Positions 34,769 through 45,089 of a DNA stretch of 64,000 nucleotides are shown here, piece by piece. This stretch comes from Stenogyne calaminthoides (Eukaryota; Streptophyta; Magnoliopsida; Lamiales; Lamiaceae): contig JBBCBC010000033.1 of assembly GCA_037126765.1 (NCBI GenBank), positions 9,686,085 through 9,750,084 on the forward strand, given 5' to 3'. The translations under genes and the position numbers were made by a program. Within the stretch, counting starts at the first letter, position 1. Every line of letters begins with the position of its first letter. Under the pieces are notes generated by a model, which was given only the letters and a program-made list of their open reading frames with translations, was not told the DNA's origin and ran no database searches.

Positions 34769-36515
34769 AGTAAATCAATGGTAAGTTTGCTAAATCCTTA
34801 ACACAAATTGGTATGTTCAATTCAAAATTGTGGGATTGTGATAAACCAAAAAATGGTGTGTAAAACATAGAGAAAAGGTAATGAAACACAAAGAGTTTTG
34901 AATGAACTTGTTGTATCGTGAATATTCTTCCTGTTGCAATGATCCTACACTTTGTTGGTTTCCTCTTTGTTTTCTGTTGTTCCAGCTGCATTTCACTAAC
35001 TAACATGTAAAATATAGATGATTATGTGATTTTATAATGAGTTTTATATCAAACAAAAAAACAATTTATATAGAATATATGGTAGATTCATACCGATTAT
35101 ATTTTTGTTATAGAACAAATTAAAGACCGAGTTTGTACTTGTGTTTGCAGGTGCACTTGAAGATTGAAGTCATTCCAAGATTGGTATTCTGTTACAGAAA
35201 ATATAAATCTTTAATGTTATGTATAAAAAGAGTAGCATGAAAATAGATGGAATCTTCACCTATATGGAAGCCAGAAACACTGGGCTGTTGATGGAAGGGA
35301 GACTGTATATATTCTCGGTTAGCAATGCTTCAAATTCAAATTCTGCCGTGAAGCTCATTGGGGTTTGAGCAACATTAATCATGAATTTGAAAGCATGCTA
35401 TTTGAAATCTGAAATTAATTTGTTGAAATTTCAAATTTAATAAATATGTCTTGGAAAAGATGAATTGGAATGATGACAGATTATTTCCGACTGTAACAGA
35501 GTTTTCACGACGATCTAAGCTTGAATGGGAAAATATAATATATGTGACATAGAAAATTTGGTTCACTGTTCACGCGAAAATCAGCGTGTGAAATGTACAG
35601 CATCTCCATGTGTCGAGTAATGTTCACCTGCTACTTCTATTTTTATATATTTATAGATTCCTTTTTTTTATATGGTGGGTGGATTACCCACCTGGTATTG
35701 TAGCATTCTCCGGCGGCTACTGTAGTTGCTAAAGAAACTCAATTCGACGTGGTCCATGCATGCTTCTTTCTCGGTTTCGTCCATTCTACGCTGCACCCCC
35801 AGCCAAATGACATTTGTCACCCTATTGCTTTTAATATTTACTTGTAATGTACCAGTGTGAATACACGGTGATTTTTAATTTTTTTACATATTATGATATA
35901 AATTCTTATAAAAATTTATTCATGTATCTTACTTAATAAAAAGGAGTGAAATTTATCATTTTTATGATTGTAGTTATATAGTTTGAAATTTATTGTTTAA
36001 TCATTTCATGGAGTTATGAGTACATATAACATACATATTATTTAAATTTTAAGAGTTGCCCTGACGGTGTGAGCTTTGAAATTAAAAAATGTGCTCCTCT
36101 CCAATCATAGTATGGTGATACCCTTTTTTAAAAAAATGGCACCACATGATTTTTAAATCTTGGCGACTTGCATCTCTAGACGCAGCAACATAAAACAAAT
36201 GCATTATTTACGTAATCACTATTGTCTTTTAGGAGTCTTTCTTGATGCTGCTACAATCCCCTTCCCTTCCCCCACCCCCCAAAAAAAAACCTCATAAATA
36301 TGAAATTGTGCCATCAATAGTGCTACTCCTTATTTCAAGTTTGGCGTCCATTTTCAAGTATTGCCGTTTATAATTTTTTAAATATAATATATTATTATTA
36401 TAATATGATTAATATTTACATGACAATAAAATATCCAAATTCAAATGTTAGATGACCTAAACATATAATATGCTGATTCTGACGATCAATAAACATCTGT
36501 GCGATAGAATATATA

Positions 36516-37243
36516 CAGTATAACCTTTAGAAATTAATACTCGATAAATTAATAACCTATCTAAAATAATATTTTTCTCCGGTCCCGACTTGGGCCCCAA
36601 GCGTAAATTAATAATTTCGATAAATTAATAAGATAATAAAGACCCCTATATAATACAAGGGTCCCATCAACATCATAAATTAATAATCTCATAAAATTAC
36701 AAAGATAACTAAGACAACTTAGTAAAATATGACTCTAGTGTTGATAGTTTTCTATTGAAATTCAAATCAAAATGTATCTCATCTCTCACTTTTCTCACGG
36801 CACTTAAAAGCTATGGTGTGGCGTTCGTTGACTGCAGAAAGAAATTATGAAGGATTTTTGCCGCTGCTATTACTTCTTTTCGCGTAACCGGCTCTAATGG
36901 TACCGTATCATCTTGAACATCATCCTCAATTGAATTTTCAATAATAGTATCAACAATTTCTCCTAAGCTTTGGATCTGTGAACATCCTTCATTTTCACCT
37001 GGATAATTCAATAGATGATTGACATTAAATAAGATGATTCAGGTTCCTAACATTTAATATTCATTAATATCTCTATATAATTGAATTTAAATTCATGAAT
37101 TTTGATGTAATCAATTTAAATTAAATGAATATAGAATACCTCCTTAAATTAATAAATTATTAATTTATCAATTAATTAATACCTCTCTAAAAATTAATAT
37201 TTTTTTTCGGTCCCAACTGTATTAATTTATAGAGGTTATACTG
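36516..37243 (-). mobile_element. pogo-like (Tc1/mariner) element, internally deleted
   Basis: It is flanked by TA. The ends CAGTATAACCTTTAGAAATT and, in reverse, CAGTATAACCTCTATAAATT are the CAGT(A)xAACCTCTATAAATTAATA termini of plant pogo/Emigrant elements. Just inside, both arms carry GGTCCCGAC/GGTCCCAAC-like blocks with runs of AATTAATA. It is 728 bp long and holds only the last part of a transposase gene. Confidence 0.85.
36724..37011 (-). pseudogene. C-terminal remnant of a pogo-type transposase
   Basis: On the minus strand the reading includes VPLEPVTRKEVIAAAKILHN followed by FLLQ-like text, then a premature TAG, then SAVRKVRDEIHFDL in the same frame. From memory this resembles the C-terminal tail of plant pogo/Tigger-type DDE transposases. 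The DNA-binding and catalytic parts are absent. Its place between pogo termini supports the call. Confidence 0.6.
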
Positions 37244-37245
37244 TA

Positions 37246-38009
37246 TAGGAGCAACTCTTTGCATAAATGTAACACATTCATTCAATCAATGTACACGGTT
37301 GTTTTTGTTTATCTTTTGTAATATTCAAAGACAAATATAGGAGGACCGTCTCGGGATGGTCGCTCGAAATTTAAAAATTTCTTACTATATATGTAGAAAA
37401 TTTTATATTTATGTTTTATATTCGCAAAATTTTATCATTTCTCCCCCTTAAAATTAAATTCTGGATCTGTTCCTGATTATATTATTTTTATTTAGTTCAT
37501 TAATTTGTGTATGTACTCTTTTTATTTAATTTATTACTTTATGCTTTATTAGCACTTGCATTTCACCCCTCAATCTTGTTCGACTGCAAACTTGCGTTAA
37601 AGCCCAATTTCGAAAGGAATAAAAAGAAATAAACTACATTCTACTTTGAAACTACTCTTATCAGTGTGTTACAAAGAATAATACATGTATCCCTTAATGA
37701 AAAATGATATACCACTCTAAGGAAAATCCACTCCATGAGAAAATGCATTATAAAATAAAATTACTACTTTTGACAAACTGTAAATTACAATTTTATATTT
37801 TCAATATCCATTAAAAAAATATGCCTATCTATATTTTGGGTACATTGCAAAATATGGTTAACAAATACGGGTACTTTTTCCTGCAACACATTATACTCAT
37901 ACATAATCAAAATTTGCATGAGATGACCTTGTACATATAAAAGAAATCCTAACTCAATTTAATTATATGAACTGTTAATTTTTGGGTTGGTATATGAATT
38001 TTTTTTTTT
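37246..38009. other. AT-rich intergenic DNA, nothing recognised
   Basis: No open frame of note, no inverted repeats with clear ends, and no coding signal were seen. Confidence 0.5.
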
Positions 38010-38650
38010 TATAAAAACCCGAATTCACGATGAACTATATTTTTATTAATATAATTATTATGTATAAAAACGGGTAAATTGCGCCAACCCCCCTCCGGCC
38101 CTCCCCCCAGTTTACAAAATCAGTGTCAAACCCCTCTGTGCTTTAAAAATTGTGTGAAACCCCTTGTAGTTTCATAAATATGGAATGAAATCCCCTTGTG
38201 ATTTTTTAATATGGCGTGAAACCACCCATTTTTGTTGGGATGAAGAAAAATGTATTACACGCTCACTTTTTAGTTTTATTTTTTCACTTTTTTAATTGAA
38301 AAATGACATAATTACCCTCCATTAACTATATTAAAAGTAATTTTGGTGTCAAGCCTTCATATTTTAAATCATAGTATGGTGATACCCTTTTTACACCATA
38401 TTTATAAAACCACGAGGGGGTTTCACACAAATTTTCAAGCACAGAGGGTTTTGACCCCAATTTTTCAAATCACAAGGGAGTTTGACACAATTTACCCGTA
38501 TAAAAACTATGACTATTATGCATAAAAAATTGTCAATGTTTAAATATTTTTAAAACAATGATAATTATTATGCATAACAATGATAATTTATGTACATAAT
38601 AATAATAGAGTTCATTTATAAACCTATATATATATAGGAGTATTACTCTA
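38010..38650. mobile_element. MITE of family M1 (copy e), interrupted by another MITE
   Basis: The left arm (about 38010-38071: AACCCGAATTCACGATGAAC then ATTATTATGTATAAAAAC) and the right arm (38498-38650: subrepeats ATTATGCATAAAA, then AGAGTTCATTTATAAACC) are the two halves of an M1 copy. They are separated by the element at 38072-38497. Confidence 0.65.
38072..38497. mobile_element. Mutator-like MITE nested in M1, 10-bp target duplication
   Basis: The ends GGGTAAATTGCGCCAA and, in reverse, GGGTAAATTGTGTCAAAC are inverted repeats that continue imperfectly through AAACCCCTCTGTGCTT and AAACCCCTTGTAGTTT blocks for over 100 bp. GTATAAAAAC stands at 38062-38071 and at 38498-38507. No coding sequence is present. 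Confidence 0.88.
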
Positions 38651-39307
38651 ACATATGACTCAATCTTTTTTTATTTCAACCCTTGACTCCAAATATTTAA
38701 TGAACTCGAATATTTAAACTAGGCAAAAAGATATCATAAAATTAATAATTTAGACACAAATAAAATACATAACACAAAGAAATACAATTTAACATAATAG
38801 TGTAGATCCAAGACAATTTAAATAAATAAACTACATCAATATGTTATAACAAAGCTACAATAGAAGCCCACATGTAATGTTTAGACCGAAATAGCCCAAT
38901 GATTTTTAATGTTTATAAAAGCCCATAAATATTAGCCCATCTCTCTTCTGAAATATGAAAACATTAAACAGTAAAGCACACAGCAACTCATTTCCTTCTC
39001 TCTGCACATCTTTCATTGTCGACCATGGGTTGTCTTGGAATAACTGCAAAATGTGTGTTTTCTAGACAAACTTAATTGACTGAAATTAAACTATTTATTT
39101 TCCTTCATTCTCTGCCGAATCAGTACAATATTTTAGCATATTGTACAATTGTTTAGCTGAATTTTAGAATAAATAACAATCAAATAACAATTGTGCATGC
39201 TTTGTTGTGGGGTTTGATAGTGACAACTGAAAATGAATCAAAAGAATGTGTTTGGTACATAACTTTCACTCCTAATTTTCTCACACCTATTCACTAATTT
39301 TTTTTGA
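38651..39307. other. intergenic DNA, no supported gene
   Basis: An ATG at 39025 in a good context (GACCATGGG), after a leader-like stretch, opens only 16 codons before a stop. I therefore do not call a gene. The rest is AT-rich. Confidence 0.45.
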
Positions 39308-39450
39308 GTTAAATTCTTTGTATGCCAAGGTGAAGAAAACACAACAGAAGAACAAATTTGTAACTTGTGGACATTCCGTTAAATTCTTTGTATGCCAAGG
39401 TGAAGAAAACACAATAGAGGAACAAATTAATTTATAACTTCTGGACATTG
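39308..39450. repeat. 70-bp tandem duplication
   Basis: GTTAAATTCTTTGTATGCCA starts at 39308 and again at 39378, each followed by AGGTGAAGAAAACACAA and ending in GGACATT. The copies differ by a few bases. Confidence 0.85.
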
Positions 39451-39559
39451 AAAAACACCTATCCGTTGTGGCCACCTTTCTTCAGTGCTGCGACCCAACA
39501 ATGGCCAGCAAAAACAGTTACCTTCTCTCGCATTGATGATCACAAGTTCACAACTATTA

Positions 39560-39672
39560 TTTATGTATGGAATTTCAGCCAAGTATTGCCAATCAACGCC
39601 ACGCGCGCCCAACCTTGGACGGGAAAATTTTGCTGCACGCACCTTATTGCTTTTAATATAGTATAGATATAG
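39560..39672 (-). mobile_element. possible Helitron 5' terminus
   Basis: Read on the minus strand from 39672, the sequence TCTATATCTATACTATATTA then AAAGCAATAAGG resembles the 5' ends of plant Helitrons (TC start followed by ATACTATATTAAAAGCA). A similar CAATAGGGTG word occurs near 35822-35840 (minus). No 3' CTRR end with hairpin was identified, so this is a hint only. Confidence 0.3.
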
Positions 39673-40019
39673 ATTTTAATTTTAATTTTTGTTTTTTGTT
39701 TTGTTTTACATTTACATTTGTAAAATTTTTAGTCTTTTTTTTTTATTTCATTTTTCTTTTTAACTTTTTTTAATTAGTACATTAGTATTTTAATAATTTC
39801 TTGTTATTTTTTAAATAATTATAATACTATTCTAAGCATATTGTAAGCAAATTAAAATTGCACTCAATTAAAAAGCGACCCATGGATATTACGTGTTAAT
39901 TAAATTTATTATTGGGAATATAAATAAAGCAAATTCCTAAAATACATTAATTAATGGTGTCATCGACCCATTAAATTAATTAGGTATAATTCAAGTTATA
40001 TTGCCTAATAAATTATATT

Positions 40020-40277
40020 GGACCTCTAAAGTCCAATAAATGAAGTTTGGCCTCAAAAGTCGAATAAATGAAGTTGACCTCAAAAGTCCAATAAATCAAG
40101 GTGGGCCTCAAAAGTCCAATAAAACAAGTTGGGCCTCTAAAAGTCTAATAAATGAAGTTGTGCCTCGAAAGTCCAATAAATGAAGTTGGACTTATAAAGT
40201 CCAATAAATCAAGTTGGGTCTCTAAAGTCCATTAAATCAAGTTGGGCCTCTGAAAGTCCAATGAAACAAATCAAGTT
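40020..40277. repeat. minisatellite, ~30-bp unit (AAAGTCCAATAAATGAAGTT)
   Basis: About nine head-to-tail copies of GGGCCTC(T/A)AAAGTCCAATAAATCAAGTT, with small length differences, lie directly upstream of the promoter-like region. Confidence 0.9.
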
Positions 40278-41090
40278 TAGCCCAAATCCTACAAGCCCAT
40301 CAGATATTTCTAGAAAGTTCTAGAATCTTCCGACCCACTTGTCAAAGCCTGTTAAGCCTAGGGCAAAACCCTATTCTACACCTATAAATAGAGGTATTCC
40401 TCATTCACTTTTACAGATACACACAGAGACATCAAGACAACAACAACAATAGAAGATTCAAGACTTCAGATTCTCTACGAAGGTTTGAAGACGTTCTTCA
40501 TCGGCTTCAAGCGTTCTTCGTGCAAGTCATTCGGAAATGGCATCCGATCAGAGATCAAGCTACTAAGCCCTTCGATCAGACGTTTCTCCTCAAATCTTCT
40601 TGAAGATTCACAAGCATTCTTCGTGCATGTCATCTGGAAATGACATCCGACCAGAGATCAAGCTGCTAAGCCCTTCGATCAAACGTTTCTCTTCTCAAAG
40701 ATTCAAAGATCTTCCTCACAGACCCTCGAAGATTAAAAGACGTTCTTCATCAAATTCTAAGACGTTCGTCCAGAAAGTTTCCAAAAATCATGGTCGATTC
40801 AGAACAAGACGTTAAGTCCTTGGATCGATAACTCAAATCCACTACTTCAACTCCAAACAAGATTAAGGCGAGGATCACTCCAAAAGATCATCCAAGGCAA
40901 ATTAGAGATTGAACCCGCAATATTCCAGCTTCAAAAGAGGAACAAATTAGAGATTGAACCCGCAATATTCCAGCTTCAAATTCAAAGAAATTAAGTTATA
41001 ATTTCATTTCCGTATTTTTGTATTTTAATTCACGAGATTTGTATTTACACATTTAACTTTCAATTAATTCTGTCTTAATAGTATCGAGCA
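40278..41090 (+). other. promoter-bearing repeat, probably an LTR or similar
   Basis: TATAAATA at 40383-40390 is followed by a CA-rich leader. Two copies of a ~110-bp block follow, each containing GACATCCGA-like text and GAGATCAAGCT (about 40500-40590 and 40605-40692). A 45-bp direct duplication (GAGATTGAACCCGCAATATT, 40898 and 40943) comes next, and then a T-rich end. The layout (repeats, TATA, structured leader without a long frame) fits an LTR, or the intergenic region of an old pararetrovirus-like insertion. No polyprotein or clear TG/CA ends were found. Confidence 0.4.
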
Positions 41091-41717
41091 CACTCACGTG
41101 AGACGGTATCACGGTGAGACGGAGCATAATGTGGGCATTGACGCTTTAACATTTTAAAAAGGGTAAGTGTTAATTTTTGTTGAATTGTACAACTTCTCAT
41201 ACAATTTTTTATCATATAAATTATTATGGTTACTATTGAATAGAAAGTGGACAAATTTATTGCCTAACAAAGTGATAAATAAATAGAAATGTATTTCGGA
41301 TAAAATGAGACAATTAATAAAAAATGAAAAATTATATTTTATTTATTGATTAAAAAAATTCTAATAAATAGTTAACTTTTCATGTAATTAAAAAAAATGA
41401 TATCAAAAAATCTTATTCGAAAATTTTTTATTGCTACCATTTCACAATTTTATGATACAAAATTTTATAGATATTACATTTATTATTTTACTTGACACTA
41501 TATTTAAAATAATATTGAATTGTTAAAAATATAAAAAAAAGAAATAATTAAAATACAATTAAAAAAAAACATAAAAATTAACATAAAAATAAATATACAA
41601 AAAAAAAAGTGGTGGGGCCACAGGGGTTCTGAGCACTGCCCAACACCCCAGCATAGGCAAAATCTCCTCTCTTTCACTCTTGCTTTTACTTTTTTTCGTT
41701 CCAACATATAATGCTTG

Positions 41718-42589
41718 TAGAGGTGGCAAAATGAGCCGATCCGTAGCCCAAAAATAGGTTAGATTGTGCTAGGCTTAATTTTTTATGGCCCAAAAAGAAT
41801 TGGGCCAATTTGGTTCTGCCCGACTATCTTGCCAGGTTGATTGAGCTTGGGGTGGATTTAGCCCGGGGTTTTGAACTGACCCATTTTTTTAAAATATTAC
41901 AAAATTGATTAGAAGCAGTCGAATAATATTTCTAGCATTAACTCCAAGATTCCCTTTCTTTCTCTTTTTTTTTTTTTGGTCTTATGACATTCTCCAGTAG
42001 TCTTTACACCCAAAAATATCAAACCATAAGGAGACCCTAATATTTTACATTAATTAATATATACATTTTGAAGTGATATTTATACTATTATCATTATTTA
42101 ATAACAGAGGATAATAAAATTGATAGAAATTCTTGAACTGTGCTGTTGTCTTTTTAAATTGTTATTTGAACTTATTTTAGATATTGACATCACTACATTT
42201 TTATTTTATGATAGTGAAGATTTTGGTTGATAATTATAATGAATTTTAGAGTAGTTTCACTAGGCTTGTGTTGTTTATGAGATGTTAACAATAGATGCTT
42301 CATGTTAAAAGATATCATGTTTTTTGTTTGTTGGATTAAATCTATTTTGATGCAATATGATGTCTTTTCGGTACATAAAAAAATAAGAAGAACCATATTT
42401 TTTTTGAAAATTATATAATTAACATTTAAAAATATTATAAAAAATATCATTTTGGCACGTTGGCCCGCCTAGGGTTGGGCTAGGCTTTGAATGGGTAGGC
42501 TCACTAAGAATCGAGCCTGACCCAACCCAAAACTTGCAGTTGGCCTGGTGGGCCGTGCCGAGGCAGACTCGATCGTTTTGCCATCTCTA
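41718..42589. mobile_element. hAT-like non-autonomous element
   Basis: The ends TAGAGGTGGCAAAATGAGCC and, in reverse, TAGAGATGGCAAAACGATCG match the TAGxGxTGGCAAA consensus of hAT elements, with GGCCC/GGGCT-rich subterminal DNA on both sides. The 8-bp flanks AATGCTTG and GTTGTTTG agree at only 5 positions, so the duplication has decayed or drifted. Length is 872 bp. There is no transposase. Confidence 0.75.
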
Positions 42590-42836
42590 GTTGTTTGTTT
42601 TTTAATTGTTACAACATTGAGTGGCTTAATGGGCTGCTCCAAAATGACATAATCATGGGTCCAACTACTTTTTCCATTTGGGCCGCCAAATGGGCCTGCA
42701 ACTTTCTGCTGTTGAGCTATCTCCTTCATTTTTGCGAATTGGGCTGAGTGAGCATTTTTCAGCCACACATCAATTTTGTATCGTTCATAATTTGAGCTCA
42801 CTAACTTTATTTGATCAGATTCTTTTTTTTTTCGTT
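42590..42836 (-). pseudogene. coding remnant next to the hAT element, unrecognised
   Basis: On the minus strand, an open reading of about 80 codons includes SNYERYKIDVWLKNAHSAQF and GPFGGPNGKSSWTHDYV, and ends against the hAT terminus. The composition looks protein-like, upstream of an A-run that probably causes frameshifts. I cannot name the family. It could be a captured gene piece or part of a decayed retroelement. Confidence 0.3.
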
Positions 42837-43061
42837 GGACCCTCTTTTCGATGCACTTCTAATGGTTCAACCCTCTTCTCCAATATCTTTCTAGATCAGA
42901 ACAATTTTGCATTAATATTTGCTAGATTTTACTCGATTCCTACACACTTCATCATATTCTCAAATAAACATGATTAATAACATTTTCATTGCAAATGAGA
43001 TCAAATCACATCAAATATGACACAAACAATGACCATAAAACAAGAATTATCACCCTCACCA

Positions 43062-43086
43062 ATAATAATAATAATAATAATAATAA
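43062..43086. repeat. (AAT)n microsatellite
   Basis: Eight uninterrupted AAT units. Confidence 0.9.
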
Positions 43087-43199
43087 ATGTCAGGTGTTTA
43101 GATTGTGTCTAATCAGTACTTAAAACACGAGCCTCGCCGTAATTCCCAATTTATAATGGGACATGACCGGCAAGCTGGTGAAAAACGACATTGTTTTAG

Positions 43200-43440
43200 G
43201 TGATTTCCAACAATATAAGATGAAAATTGAGCAATTCTAGTAGTTATGGAACTAAATCATTTAAAAAATAGTTATGGGATGAAAATTGAGTAGTTATGGG
43301 ACTAAAGCATTCCAAATTGAGCAATTCCTGTAGTTATGAGATTAAATCATTCAAAAAAATAGTTACGAGACTAAAACTGAGCAGTTTTAGTATTTATGGA
43401 ACTAAATTGTTCCAAAAAAAAAAACAATGAGACTAAATAA
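43200..43440. repeat. degenerate tandem repeat (AGTTATGGGACTAAA... units)
   Basis: Words such as GAGCAATTCTAGTAGTTATG and ACTAAATCATTCAAAAAA alternate three to four times with a period near 75-85 bp. No gene is present. Confidence 0.65.
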
Positions 43441-43528
43441 AAAAAGGTACAAAGTTATGAGACCATTTATGATTTAATCCAGCAAAAAATACATTAAATG
43501 ATTTAATAATGATAAATTTTTATATGAA

Positions 43529-43559
43529 ATATTTCACGGATGTAAGATCCGTGAAATAT
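43529..43559. other. perfect 13-bp hairpin with 5-nt loop
   Basis: ATATTTCACGGAT, loop GTAAG, then ATCCGTGAAATAT. A second CCGTGAAACATGACCCACG word at about 43760-43778 repeats part of it. It probably belongs to a decayed MITE spanning about 43490-43800. Confidence 0.6.
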
Positions 43560-43831
43560 GACTCGCAAATCAGAATGAGAAGCGCATAATACAGAGTTAA
43601 AAAAAATTTGTAAATCCTGTGCTGGTTGAATCAGGTCAAGCTGATATTTCGTAAAAATTAGCGCAAAGGCAGAACTGAAACTCGCTCCGAGATTTGTGTT
43701 ACTATAAGGGAAAAATGTGTTCTTTGAGTGCATGGGTGTGTTACTATAAAGAAGAATCCGTGAAACATGACCCACGTGTCAGAAAGAGAAGCGCATAAAC
43801 AAAGTGAGAAAAATTTGTGGATCATATGTTT

Positions 43832-44652
43832 GTTGATGTTGCCACCGATGTTACAACATTGTTTACAACATCAGTATTCGTCCTTTCTTCTTAACCACTA
43901 ACACTTCTATGTTCAATGTTGTCTTTGATGTTGTTGACTGCAAGTTGACGATCTAGGTTGTTCTGCAAGATTCCAGAAGGTTCCACAAGCTTCAAGAATC
44001 GAGTAGAATGGACTAGATATGCGACTGTTTTTCAGAGATCAAAGAAGACCCACTAAGTGGCAGTTACAAAGATCGTGGAAGAATGGATTGAAGAGTTTCT
44101 AGATCCTTCAAGGAGGCTCTAGTAAGGCATACACGAAGTCTATAAATAGAAATAATGGTGTTCACATCAATTGCCAAATATCACCAAATATAGCTATATA
44201 TCGTGTGCCATCTTTAAGCAACAACCGAGCATCAACTGTAGAGTGCGTGAGTGCATCCAGAGTGATAGGGTCATTGTTGTGGATTTTGTTTTACCATTAG
44301 AGTGTAATTGTAGGGTTTACAATATCTCGAGTTGGTGTTAGATTTGTTCTTAGAATATATCATTTGGTAGTGTAGAAATACACCTAGCCTTTTAGATCAT
44401 ATGCTTGATCTTGTTTCAAGAGGGTCGATTTGTGAACCTCTTTGTACTCATTATTTTTAATAAATAGTGATTTTGGCCATAGGGCTTCACAATCTACATT
44501 GATATAGATTGTGTAAAGTCTTATTAAAATTCGTGTGTTGTGTTTCTGAGTCTTCCGCTGTTTCTGTCTTTTGAATTTACTTTGAGTGTCACAACATTCA
44601 GTGTAACATTACTCAGATTTTACTAAACACAACACCGCATATCACACTTTCA
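43832..44652 (+). repeat. 5' LTR of copia element H
   Basis: It runs TGTTGATGTTGCCACCGATG... to ...ATCACACTTTCA, followed by a primer site and a copia gag. The TATA box TATAAATA lies at 44141-44148. The 3' LTR is not in the window because element C interrupts H at 45090. Confidence 0.8.
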
Positions 44653-44654
44653 GT

Positions 44655-44668
44655 TGGCACCAGAGCCG
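44655..44668 (+). other. primer binding site of element H (variant)
   Basis: TTGGCACCAGAGCC stands two bases after the LTR. It differs from the usual TGGTATCAGAGCC at two positions, so it is probably a mutated initiator-Met site. Confidence 0.65.
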
Positions 44669-44718
44669 AAACTTGATTTTTCTAAGTTAGATCCTGTGTC
44701 AAGTGTGTTGTTTTTGTT

Positions 44719-45089
44719 ATGGCAATGGAATATCCACTTACTCCACAAAGTTTGAGACCACCAATTCTTGATGGTACAAACTATGTGTATTGGAAACCAA
44801 AGATGAGAATATACATCAAGTCAATTGATGAACGTGCTTGGAGAAGTATACTTTCAGGATGGACACCTCCTAAGAATGCTGCAGATGAAGAAGGAGAAGT
44901 TACAGTCAAACGCGAACTGGATTTGACTAATGATGAAAGTACAACTGCTAGCTAGAATTCTAAATCTTTAAATGCAATATTAACATTAGTTGATATGACC
45001 ATGTTCAAGATCATATCAACATGTGTTTCTGCAAAAGAAGCTTGGGATATATTGCAAGAGCACAATGAAGGTTCAGATAGTGTTCGAAG
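44719..45089 (+). pseudogene. copia Gag N-terminus of element H, truncated
   Basis: From the ATG at 44719 the frame reads PPILDGTNYVYWKPKMRIYI, the N-terminal block typical of plant copia Gag (DUF4219/UBN2 type). There is a TAG at 44953, after which the same frame continues (KSLNAILTLVDMTMFKIIS then AKEAWDILQ). It is cut at 45089 by the insertion of element C. The rest of H should resume far to the right, outside the window. Confidence 0.85.
45085..45089. repeat. target site CGAAG, left side of element C
   Basis: These are the five bases of H gag before the TGTTAGTGTT start of C. The matching copy should follow C's 3' LTR outside the window. Confidence 0.5.

Noticed and set aside
39025..39075. 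Gene start MGCLGITAKC with a leader-like upstream region
   Set aside because: The frame stops after 16 codons and no splice donor with a supporting downstream exon could be identified.
40278..41090. Possible old pararetrovirus (caulimovirid) promoter region
   Set aside because: TATA and leader layout would fit, but no polyprotein motif, primer site or adjoining viral-type coding sequence is present, so the class is left open.
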